The notes under the pieces are model-generated. The model was not told the origin of the DNA and made no database searches. It saw only the letters and a list, made by a program, of their open reading frames with translations. A DNA stretch of 64,000 bases, from assembly GCA_033439265.1 (NCBI GenBank), contig JAVTVX010000024.1:8105001-8169000 (forward strand), written 5' to 3'. Position 1 is the first letter of the stretch. Each line of letters starts with the position of its first letter. The DNA comes from Dillenia suffruticosa (taxonomy: Eukaryota > Streptophyta > Magnoliopsida > Dilleniales > Dilleniaceae). Position numbers and translations under genes: made by a program. Shown one piece after another: positions 12,360 through 23,400 of this stretch.

Positions 12360-12665
12360 ATAAGTGAGAGAGAGAGAGAGAGAGAGGTGGTGTGGTGTGG
12401 TGTGGTGTGGTGTGACAAGGTCATGAAAAAAAAGGTAAATAAAATGCCTGAAGAGTCGTGTGCACCGAGAGGGTTTATTGACATTCATGGCCTTGACTGT
12501 CTGAGAGAGAAAGAGAGAGAGGGGTGGTGTGGTGGGCTTGACTGTCTTAGATCTTAGATAGAGAGAGAGATGTGTGGTGTGGTGTGACAAGCTCATGAAA
12601 AAAAAGGTAAATGAAATGCCTGGTAAGTTGTGTGCACCGAGAGGGTTTGTTGGGCTTGGCTGTCT

Positions 12666-12732
<67 letters not shown>

Positions 12733-12983
12733 GTGGTGTGACAAGGTCATGAAAAAAAAAGGTATATGAAATGCCTGAAGAGTCGTGTGCACCAAGAGGG
12801 CTTGTTGATATTTGTGGACTTGACTATCATAGAGAGAGAGAGAGGAAAACGAAATGCCTGGAGAGCCGTGAGCATCGAGAGGGTTTGTTGATGCTCGTGG
12901 GCTTGAAAAAAAAGGGTAAATGAAATGCTTGGAGAGTCGTGTGCATCGAGAGGGTGTGTTGACGTTCATGGACTTGACTATCT

Positions 12984-13030
<47 letters not shown>

Positions 13031-13205
13031 GTGGTGTGGTGTGACAAGGTTATGAAAAAAACGGTAAAAGAAATGCCTGGAAAGTCGTGCGCACCAAGCG
13101 GGATTGTTGACGTTCGTGGGTAGACCGTCTTAGAGAGAGAGAGAAAGAGATGTGTGGTGTGACAATGTCATGAAAAAAAGTAAATGAAATGTCTAAAGAG
13201 TCGAA
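12360..13205. repeat. GA-rich minisatellite upstream of the unknown gene
   Basis: About seven diverged copies of a compound unit: a (GA)n run, then gtgtggtgtgacaaggtcatg, an A-run, ggtaaatgaaatgcctggag and a segment like gtgcaccgagagggtttgtt. Unit cores begin near 12428, 12600, 12758, 12842, 12908, 13057 and 13173. Spacing varies because the GA run differs; the longest, about 62 bp, is at 12669-12730. The array starts about 130 bp upstream of the minus-strand gene's ATG, so it lies in its leader/promoter region. The low-complexity open frames over it are not genes. Confidence 0.9.
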
Positions 13206-14035
13206 ATATTTTATAGTAATATAATATTATAATATTTTTTCTCAACATCGCTCATTTCAAATATTTTTTATATTTTTTATATTTTTTATATAATCATAAA
13301 ATTTTTTAATCTAAAAATATAAAAAGGATTTGAAATAAATAATATATAGTAAAAATACTATAATATTATATAATATAATATAATACCGTAAATTTTATAA
13401 TTATAGAAATATTAAATAAAAAGAATTTTAAAATATTTTTTATTAAAAAAATAAAAACATCACATTATAATACTAGGAAAAATAAATAATAATTTGATTA
13501 AAAAATTTTAAAATTATATTAAAAATATCTAAAATAGTTATAAAATTTTATGATGAAAAATATTTTTAATTAAAAACTTTTATGATTGTATTAAACTTAT
13601 ATAAAATATTTGTCAAATTTTATCATAAAAATTATTTTTTGAATAAAAATAAAAATATTAGAATATCATAATATTAATATAATAATTAAAATATAAAAAT
13701 ATAAAAATTAATTTTAATATTTTAATATTTATATAATATTAAATAATAGTTTAAAATATCAATTATTTAAATATTAACTTTTAGATATTTGATATTTAAA
13801 TAAAATATTAAATTGTAATACAAAATATTAAAATATTAAATAATAAACTAAAAATAAATTATTGAATAATTTAATTTAAGTAAAATTATAAATATTATTA
13901 TTTAATTTAAATTTTATAAAAATAAAAATATTTAAATATTTAATTTAAAAATTTTTTAATATTAAATATTTGAAATTAAAATGATAAAAATATTTATATA
14001 ATATTAATATTTGTGTAATATTTAAAAATGAAGAA
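13206..14035. other. Extremely AT-rich block
   Basis: About 830 bp made almost only of A and T, rich in short inverted AT words such as aatatt and taaaattta. It lies between the minisatellite and a second GA-rich tract. No coding potential. It could be a scaffold-attachment-like or easily unwound region, or simply mutational decay. Confidence 0.7.
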
Positions 14036-14069
<34 letters not shown>

Positions 14070-14280
14070 GAGTAGGGAGGTGGGAGGTGGGAGGTGGGGG
14101 GAGAGAGGGAGAGGGAGAGACGGAGAGAGAGAGAATATAATGCATTTAATGTATGCATGTAATAAATGGAGAGAGAGAAAGGGAGAGTAATAAATGCAGA
14201 GAGAGCAGGAGAGAGAGAGAGAGAGGGATTGAAGGTGAGGGAGAGGGAGAGGGAGAGGGAGAGGGAGAGAAAGGTACTTT
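14036..14280. repeat. GA/GGA-rich low-complexity tract
   Basis: Contains (GA)n at about 14039-14066, gaggtgggag repeats near 14076-14100 and (gggaga)n near 14238-14270. It is purine-rich on the plus strand. Open frames here are repeat products. Confidence 0.85.
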
Positions 14281-15067
14281 CATCCACAAAGGCAGCGTTT
14301 TTCCCCCATGGAGGATAGAGGATAGCCACCCATGCCTTTCCCACGTGGGATTCTCCTCACCAGACTTATAAACAATATAGATATAAGTGTGATGGACTAT
14401 CTTCCCTATAAAATTTCGTCCTCCTCTAGTTGGCAATCATTCTCCACTTGGCAAGAGATGATTCGTTGTGGGTTTACTCACCCTGGTTTCAGGTGGTTAT
14501 ACTCACCTCCACTCTCTCTCTCTTATACGGTGTGAAGGTGGAGTATATTGACGTCTCTGTAGTTTGTCGAGTGGGTTTAATTCATCATGTCTCTATCTCT
14601 CTGTTACACGCAATTTCAATGTGGTATAGATTAGTTGAGTTAAGGAGAGTGGTGCGCCTTATTAGATAGTCATGGAAACCATTCCTCTGTGATGTCTCCC
14701 AAATCTGTACTCCAAATTTATTTCTCCGTTCTTTGATGTTTCAAATACCTTACGATCCAATTCTCAGATCTTGGTTGATTCTCTCTATCTCCCCCACTGC
14801 CTTACTCTCATTCCAGATCAGATCGAGCTTAGCTCGAGCTTCGCACAAGCTTCAAAATGGATCCAATAATGAATCTGTTCTCTTTTGATACCCATCTTCG
14901 GTAAGCATCAATTTTCTATTTTCTATCTTCTGAGAGGAGAAGGTATGGGAGCTCGTGTGTCGATGCTGGAAACATGTGTAGGCAGTCGTCGGGGAGATGT
15001 TCAAAGGTGCTCTCTCTCTCTCACTCGCTCTTTCACTCTCTCTCTCTCTCTCTCCCTGAGTTGTATG
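14281..15067 (+). other. Non-repetitive stretch, possible orphan 5' exon
   Basis: At 14857 an ATG opens MDPIMNLFSFDTHLR and runs into a plausible donor (cggtaagc) at about 14899. It is preceded by a pyrimidine-rich, leader-like segment. The peptide does not match the expected N-terminus of the PP2C-kinase relative downstream. Whether this is a lost first exon of that copy or chance cannot be told from sequence. CT-rich runs lie at 15011-15054. Confidence 0.3.
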
Positions 15068-15859
15068 GAGCTTTGTACCAAAATATAACTAAAAACAATA
15101 AAAATTAAAAAAAAACCCTGAGAGCAAAATAATTATGAATCTAACCCATATTTATCGCGGGTTCAACCCATGACAGGCTATGTTGCGAGTTGAACCCGCG
15201 ATAGCGGTTATGTCGTGTCCTGAAGACACGACATAGCCCTCACGGCATTACGCCAGGGAGGGAGACAACTCTCGCGATAGTAGGCGGCAGTGGAGGAGGG
15301 AGGGAAAGGAAGGCTCCTGCTGCTGTAGGGGAGGGAGGGAGAGGGCTTATGCGGTAGTGGGGGAGGGAGGGAGAGGGAGGAGTGCCGCGGGGGGGAGAGA
15401 GAGAGAGGGGGGAGAGAGGGAAAGAGAGAGAGAGAGTGCCGCGGGGGAGAGAGAAAGAGGGACAGCGTAGCACCGTCGGGGGGAGGGAGAGCGCACCTCC
15501 ACGGGGGGAGGGAGAGAGGAAGGCAGAGCCACGAGCGAGCATAGCACCAGTGGGTGGAGGGAGAGAGGGAGCGAGCAGCGCCGTGGGGGAGTAGCGCAAT
15601 GCCATGGGTTGTGGAGGGTTGCCGTGTCGCGTCTTGGAGACGCGATGAGTCTTGTCATGTCTTGGAGACGCAGCACAGTGTATCGCGTTTCAAAATGCGG
15701 CACCATCCACTCGCCGCCATGTGGCCATGTGGCCATGTTGCGGGTTCAACCCGTTATATAGTTTGTCACGGGTTCACTCATGACAAATATGGGTTAGATT
15801 CAGAATTATTTTACTCTCAGGATTTTAAAAAAAATTAGGTATATTTTGGTACAAACTCA
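15068..15859. mobile_element. Non-autonomous Mutator-like TIR element with 9-bp TSD
   Basis: Perfect 9-bp direct repeats agttgtatg flank the element (15059-15067 and 15860-15868). The ends are inverted repeats of about 100 bp: the left end reads gag.tttgtaccaaaatata, then cctgagag.aaaataatt, then tgaatctaacccatattt, and the right end carries the same words on the opposite strand. Long TIRs with a 9-bp duplication are the hallmark of Mutator-like elements. The 790-bp body is GC- and GA-rich with low-complexity open frames and no transposase. It contains two strong hairpins: 14-bp arms at 15206-15238 and 8-bp arms near 15627-15645. Confidence 0.8.
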
Positions 15860-16286
15860 AGTTGTATGTCTGTTTTTCTTTTCAATTTTTACTGGGGTTA
15901 TAATTAATGTTGGGTCTTTTATTTTAGTTTATCGTTGTTGCCATGTTTTTGGCATTGGGGTTTGCTTTCTATTTTATTTTGTGGGTCCTTGTTTTTATTT
16001 TGATTTTTGGGGTCAGTTTTGATTTATCATTATCAGTATCAATATATACATTGTAGTGTTGGAGATAAGGTTTGAGTGGAATATTTGATTTCATTTTTTT
16101 CGTTCTATTTTTCAGTTTTTGGGGTTGTTAGTTCTTGCATTTGAAGATTTCTTCAGAGATTTTGTTTTCATGAAATTTTTGGATTTTGGTCAAAGCAAAG
16201 GATATTATTTGATTTTGTAAATTCTGGGATAGTTTTAACTTCTGGGTCGGTTTATGTTTTGGGGCTGAAGTTGAAATTGGTGTGTT

Positions 16287-18950
16287 AAGGATATTATCTG
16301 ATAATTTGCATTCGAATAGTTTTGATGATAGTATGAGTAGGACAACGGCCATTGCCATATGGGTTCGTGGTCGGACTTTATATATTGCGAATTCAGGTGA
16401 TTCTAGGGCTGTCATAGAGGAGCGGAGAGCGAAGGATCTTGTTGCTATCGATTTGTCTATAGATCAAACTCCCATCCGAGAGGATGAGCTTGAGTGTGTT
16501 AGGCTCTGTAGAGCAAGGGTTTTGACATTAGATCAGATTGAGGGGCTTAAGAATCTTGATGTGCAATGTTGGGGCATTGAAGAAGGAGATGATGGTGATC
16601 CTCCAAGGTTGTGGATTCAAAATGGGATGTATCATGGTGCGGCTTTTACTAGGAGTATTGGTGATTCCATTGTGGAGTCCATTGGGGTTGCTGCTACCCC
16701 TAAGATTGTTGCTCTGGAGTTTACACAGAACCATCTTTTTTTTTTATTGCTAGTGATGGGGTGTTTGAGTTTATGTCTAGCTAGACTGGTTGAAAGGGTA
16801 AGGTATCTGGTCTTGTTTAAATTTTGAATTCTTTTGTGCACCCTTTGATGCATGGTGCTACTCAATGTTGAGCTGTTATTGTTGGTGATACAATTTACCC
16901 TCTCATTTACTATTCAATTCTATTTGGCAACAAATGAGAAACTTGGGCTTTGTACATCTTAGTGAAACTACAACAGTTAAGAGAGAGAGGAAAGAAAAAA
17001 TCAATGCAGGAAAGTATGATATAAGTTGTGGAGAATATTTATAATTGCGCAGGACGCCTTTAGATAGGTTGTCTGGTGTAAAAAATTTTTACATGTCTGA
17101 GCAACTTTCTGTGATTATTCCAATTGATATGTTTGTCATATTTCTCTGGAATTTGTTAGTTTTAGGCACTTAATCTGGATTTCAGAATAGTTGGTCGATA
17201 TGCTAACTTAGTGAAGCAATATATGTATGTACATCTCTCTCTCTCTGTATACTGGTATATCTCCTTTATCATCACTTTTCTGTGTAACTATACCTCCAGG
17301 TTGTGAAGTTTCATGATCCTCGTGATACTTGTGCTGCAATCATTGCTGAATCTTATCGATTTTGGTTGCAGTATGAAACTCGTGCAGATGACACTATTGT
17401 GATGGTAGTGCATGTCAATGGGCTAACTGATGTAAAACGGCTATTTATCTAAATCTTCTCAATTTACTGCTATTGCACCTCAGATGATAGTTCCCCTTCA
17501 TGGCCCGTGGTTAACATATTTTTGTTTTCTTTGCAGACTGTTGCCATCCAACCAGGAAGTTTTGGTGCTCTTTTGAGGGCACTTGTTCCTCAATTTGTTG
17601 AATTGACGGTATCGAAATCTCCAATTGTAGCCTGGAACTCTAGGGATAATCGTACCAGGTATGAATTATCAAACACGCATGTTCGTGCAATTGAAAATTC
17701 TCTAGAGAAAGGCCAACTCTGGGTTCCTCCATCCCCAGCCCACAAAAAGACCTGGGAAGAAGAAGTAAGTCTATTTTTTGTTTCCACCTCTGCTTTCATT
17801 ATGTATTTTTTGTTTCCACCTCTATTTTCATTATGAAAATGCTAACCTAGCTTATACATGCATGTTAACAGGCACATATTGAGCGAGCACTGCACGACAA
17901 ATTTCTATTCAGAAAATTTACTGATACACAATGTCATGTTTTGTTGGATTGCATGAAAAGAGTTGAGGTTCAGCCTGGGAAAATTATTGTGCATCTGGTA
18001 ATCTTTTCATTTTCCAGTATAACTTTTTCTCTTTTTACTAAGCAGGTCCATCTCTTATGAATATGCTGTCTAAACAATAGTTGAGTGAAATATTTCTTAG
18101 TCACTTACCATACTGGGTACTGTGGTGCTTACATTTTTGTTTCTAAAAGGAGATCAGTCCCGTCTCTACGTGTGGCGTTTCTAGGAAAACAGGATTAACA
18201 AATTTTTGTTATCTAAAAATTAGATTCATACTATATATAATCTCCATGAACCATTTAATTGATGAAATGGTCAATAATGTCACGTAAATAATATCAACAT
18301 TCAGACTCAAAAATATAGTATGCTTAATATGCATTATAATTATCGATTTCCAAAGGAGCTTCCAAAATATCTATGCATTGCATGACATCTAATACTCTTC
18401 ATATGCTATTTTTTACTTATATGATTTCAAGATTTTTTGAACAGTAGATTTGTGGTTGAACCATGGCAAGACTAACTAGTTGTCTCCTCTCTCAATGCAG
18501 AAAACATGGATATATCCCTTTTTTTCTAAAATTTTATGTACGTTAGTCCAGAATTGTGAAAATCAGAAGCCTCTTGTCTTTCTTATTGTGCAAGGAGGTG
18601 AGGGTGACTGCTTTTCTATCGTTGGCAGTGGAGAGTTTGAGGTTTTAGCATCCCAGGTTCTTTTTTTATTCAACTTTATTAATGCAATCAAAAGTCATTT
18701 CTTCTCTTTTGACTTGGAATATATCCATGCTAAGTAATAAGTTTGTCATTCCATGTGTATTATTAGTGGGTATAATTCACTTTCCCTTAAAAGCACCTTG
18801 ATGGTCTTCTAATGTTCCTGAGATTTGGAAATTGATATCCTATATATTGCTCTGAATGCAGGAATTGAAGAATGGAGAGGTTCTCAGGGTTCTGCATCGG
18901 TATACAGCTGAAAAATTATCATCCTTCTGGGAGTTGGCTTTAATGTAACA
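16287..18950 (+). pseudogene. Truncated, frameshifted copy of a PP2C / cyclic-nucleotide-binding / protein-kinase gene
   Basis: Coding remnants keep the intron positions: 16287-about 16796, 17300-17431, 17537-17764, 17872-17997, 18591-18656 and 18862-18945. They encode part of a PP2C domain (TLYIANSGDSRAV, DPPRLWIQNGMY, AAFTRSIGDS), a linker (RAIENSLEKGQLWVPPSPAH) and the start of a cNMP-binding domain (QGGEGDCFSIVGSGEFEV, LHRYTAEKLSSFWELALM). The intact plant relative (Arabidopsis At2g20050 type) carries an N-terminal PP2C half, a complete cNMP region and a kinase domain. Lesions: a T-run at about 16735-16745 that breaks the frame, a CAG-to-TAG stop at the SSQ position just after it, a missing AG acceptor before 18591, and termination right after LALM. 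Conserved glycines are lost (SMSGTTA to SMSRTTA; LCGARV to LCRARV; FGELA to FWELA). Preserved introns point to a DNA-level duplication, not a retrocopy. Confidence 0.85.
17765..17838 (+). repeat. Tandem duplication of about 32 bp in a pseudogene intron
   Basis: Two copies of tttttgtttccacctct followed by ttttcattatg lie directly after the donor at 17764. Confidence 0.8.
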
Positions 18951-21900
18951 CATCTCTTTCTGCTTGTCTGATACTCATCTTGGTAATTGGAAATTACACT
19001 TTGGTTATAATAGAATTTTATTTCTTTAGTTACTAAAGAAAACTTTTCAACTCCTTTTTAATCTCAACAATTGAATATGTGCTGTGTTGCGAAACCACTT
19101 GATTGAAAATTTTAGAGATGCTTAACCAGACATGGTTCAATGTCATGGATATCAGTAGGTTTGTTCTCAATTTAGTGTTAATATCTGTATGCTTTCCCGG
19201 ACCAATTTCAAGTGCTCTAAAATGTTGGGGTGCCAATTTGTTGCATAGTCCATTTGCCGATATGAAAAGGACACAAGATACAGCAATATATGAAAGGACA
19301 GTAGGACTGAGTGTTACCAATCACGAGGAAACATGATTCTATGAAGGGCTCCCAATCACGTGCTTGGCAGACTGGTCAGATATGTTAATGATGGCAATAC
19401 TAGTGGGCTGCCCACCCAGGATCTGTGGATGTGAATCAGATCATGCGTGATGGGCAGCCATTGAAAACTATAAGGAGATTGCTAGACTCCAATAAAAACT
19501 TATTCTTTCTTAATATGTGTTTTGAGAGTTTTTGGTCTGTGAGACTGTTTCCTAGAGAGTAAGTTCTGGACTGTGAGAGTATGTCAAATGTGCTTGGAGA
19601 AAGTCTTGTTCATGTGCTTCTATCTAGAATGCTTCCACAGGGTATGTTTGATATGTTTTTGTCATTGCCTCGGTTATAGCTTCTGTCATTGTACTCAATT
19701 ACACCTTAATTCCAACTTAGTTTTCTGTCAGTTGTAACTTTTATAGATTTGTAAACACCGCACGGGAGTTGTGCATTATCACAATCAACAAACAACCAAA
19801 TTAAGTAATTTGGAGTACACACCTACAATCTCATGAACAGATCATTGGGGTCGTTCTACTATCCGGTGGGTGTAGTATTGATACTTACTGAACACCTATA
19901 AATTAATGGCTATTGTATCTAGACTATTCAATTTTTTATTTTACAAAAATTTTATATAATCATGATCAAATCTTATCCTAAATTGTATATAATTTTGTGA
20001 GAATTAATGCTTAATATTCATGACGATGACAAAAAAAATTATAAAACTATTAATAACAATAATATTCCAATGGTTTAACAGATTAAATTTCTAAAACAAA
20101 AAAAATCAACCATCCAAGTATAATTAAATTGGTTGCAGAGTTTTGATATAATATTACTTAGAATCATAATTTGTTTTATGTAATTATTGATAAAAATATT
20201 CCACTATAAAAATTTTATGAAAATTATTTGAATTATAATTTTCCTTATTTTCTAATATCTAAGTGTCTTACCTCTGACCCTTGAATAATTGTTTTTTAAG
20301 ATCATTCGATGAAAATCACATTTTCTCACATCATTTGAACCAAACTCAAATCGTTTCAGATTTAATGTGTTATAAATTCGTCAAATTTTGTTGAACTTTT
20401 CAATATGGGATAAATGCCTACAACATATTACAAACTACATTTAATAGAGATGCCACTATTTTTCACTCAATAACCGAGAGTTTTTTTAAATTAATATTCT
20501 AATTTATGTTGATTTAATTTTACATAAATTCAAAATCCAACATATTTCATAACAAGAATGTTTTAATTATTTTTTTACACTTATTTTCATTGGGCACATA
20601 ATCTCAATATTTCATACAAAATTCAAACTTCATACCGCGCAGAGTTAATATTGTGTTGTATCAGACTAAATGGTCTTGATTATATGAATTATCACCGGCC
20701 AAGTCAAGAGCATCTTTGAACAGATTTAAGTGTTCAAACATTGTAAACTTCTGATTAATATATAATAGAAGGTTAATTTTTCATGACAGTTTTTATGTCT
20801 TATTGTTAGTATTTTTGAATAACTCAGAAAAAATGTGTCTACTTACACTCATCCAAATAAATAGTTAATAGCATAAAATAGTAAACACAACTATTGGAAA
20901 ATACAGTTAAATGATCACATTTTGACGCCGCTTAGAAGAGACCTGCAAATCTTTTCTGTCGTGATCGATTAGTATAAAGACTTTTTTTTTTTAATTTATG
21001 AAAAATTTTGTAGTTTTCTTTTATTTTCGTTTTGTATTTGAGAAATGATACATTTAGAATAAGAAAAAAGTTATGGATTTAACAGATTATAAATTCTGTA
21101 TAGCTTTCATCAAAATGAGGCTATGTCATTAGTATTTTCATTTCAACATAGTATGTCGACTTTGATTGAATTGTGTAATTATAGAAAATTGTTTCTTTTT
21201 AGGTAAGTAATTGTTGAACTCTTTCAAGTAAGTTCGGATTGGTTGAGGAGTTAGAACACATGAACTCACATCGATAACCTCCCACTTAATTTTTTATGAT
21301 TTATATATAGTTATGTTTTATAATTATTTTTGACGGATATTTATAATCCAAACTCCACACCGTGCATGCCTACAATGTGCTCCGGTGTGCTTCGGTGTGT
21401 GTGTGTGTGTGTATATTTATATATGTTAAAAAGAATGAATGCCGAGAAGACAACATCGGCAATGCAGATGTGAGATGTCCTCATACTTGGGGCTGGTCTT
21501 GCCGGCGCTGGTCTTGCTTATGTACTTGACAAGATATTTTGGTAGCTTTCGATTAAGATATAACGAAAACATATTTATTTCATAAACATGAGGATCCTTT
21601 TACATTCTCCATTACCCTCAAGCAAAATCTCTAAATCAAGAAAATGTAGAAAAGTTCTTCACATGGACAATTTCAAACGCCCTAAAGTCATAGTTTTGGA
21701 CAATTAACAGCCCAACAAAAATGTTTCATATAAAAACAACAAACAAAAGAACATTCTAATTTCATTAGTTCATGTTCATTAGCTTTAAAATACTGACCAA
21801 ACTGTTCCACACCAAGATTCAATTGTTGTCGATCTCTTGCGGAAGAAATCAATGTTGTTTTTTTTTAATTTTCGATATTTAAAATTTTGATTGATTCAAT

Positions 21901-23400
21901 TAGAGTAATTATATGTCCCAATTTAAGTATCGACTTTCCTGAGATTTATTTTTTCATTCCAAAAACTCAAAATTCAAAATTTTAATTAAGAAATTTTAAT
22001 ACTCCGTTATTATATTTATGAAACGTTGGTTATTAACATGGGGAATGCATAGATAATTAATTAATGTTATTAAATTTTGTAAATAAAAAAAAAATTATTG
22101 TATTTTATTAAAAGATCTCCGGCGCTTGGAGCGGGCGCACAGAATCATGGTGGTCTATCGTTGATTTGGTTGGGGAAGAGTGAGTCCAAAACGTGAGGTT
22201 TGGTGAAGATGGACAGTGACCTACTCACTCCCGTCACGGCTCCCACCGCACAGCAATGCCCATTTCTTTGTCGAGGACTAAACCCCGAGAAAACTACCCA
22301 CCATGGCCCTTCTATCTGCAAATTCACAACTATGCCCTTCTTCACCCCTTTCGTTTAATTCAATTTCAAACAATATCAAACCACATACATTATAGGAAAT
22401 TCATCTATTTCCCCGAATTATAATACTAATAGTATTTCATTCCACCAAAGACGTGGAAATATCAAATGGGTTTCAGAACATGGGAATTATTTATGGATCT
22501 CGTGAAACCCAAGTATAAGTAAAGAAGTAAATGCTAGGGAGATTAAAGTCCTTGGTGATAAAAAAAATACCAAATAAATCAACTGATATCGTCTTTTTTT
22601 CCTTATAAAGATTAAAATATTATCACAATTTGCGTTTGTTGCTGTAGTTGAATTTTTTCTACAAAAGAATATTGATATAATATTAATATATATTTTTATA
22701 AACATATATATTTTTTAATTCTTTACTAGGACTAAAAATTTTACCAGATTAAAATGAGAAAGAGACAAATGCCAAATAAAATTTTAATAAAATCCCATCT
22801 CAATTTTTTCGATCGGCTGCTAAGAGACGGAAAATGAGAAAGATACATATGGCATTAGTTTACAGTGGAGCACCTTTTCCATCAACGAGAGGGCAAGTCT
22901 GGGCAAAGCTGCAGATTTCAGAACACTACTAGAGTCAATTATGCTTTAGTGAGTTTTCAAAAGTTGTTAAAATATTTAGCAAGAGTGATACGACGGGTGG
23001 GTATTTTTTAAATAATTTGAATTCAAGATGTGTTGTTTGTTCACGTAAGATAAAGTTTTTTTTTTTTTTATATTATATCAAATAGTATTTAAAGTTATAT
23101 GCTGATTAATGTGACTTGAGACTTGTAGTGACTCATTTAAAGAGCTGTTCTCCAAACATAATTAATTTCATATTTAAATCACGAATTGAATTCAAAATCT
23201 TAATTAAGCGATCTAATACAATATTTCACTAAATCAATTGATTTTGAATGAGATAAAGTTAGTTTTACCTCACAGAGATCTATGTCGTTAATCATATAAA
23301 TATTGTATTGGACCATTTGGTTTGTGGATTCGCCATGTGCTCTGGTTGCATGTTTTGCTAACCTAGACCAAGAGAGAAAAAGTAGTTTCCAACGGGATCG
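18951..23400. other. AT-rich intergenic stretch, no supported gene
   Basis: I looked for the missing kinase half of the preceding pseudogene and saw none. A (TG)n tract lies at 21396-21412. A more GC-balanced segment at 22120-22345 has an open frame on the minus strand without a recognisable motif. Confidence 0.55.

Noticed and set aside
12547..13123. Long open frames over the GA minisatellite (both strands)
   Set aside because: They are Ser/Leu or Arg/Glu run products of GA/CT repeats with no domain; repeats, not genes.
12360..13205. Regularly spaced repeats resembling a CRISPR array
   Set aside because: Units are long and diverged, spacing is set by GA-run length, and the DNA is a plant chromosome.
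15240..15736. Open frames in the GC-rich body of the TIR element
   Set aside because: Low-complexity Ser/Pro/Leu and Arg/Glu products from GA/GGG-rich sequence; no start context or domain.
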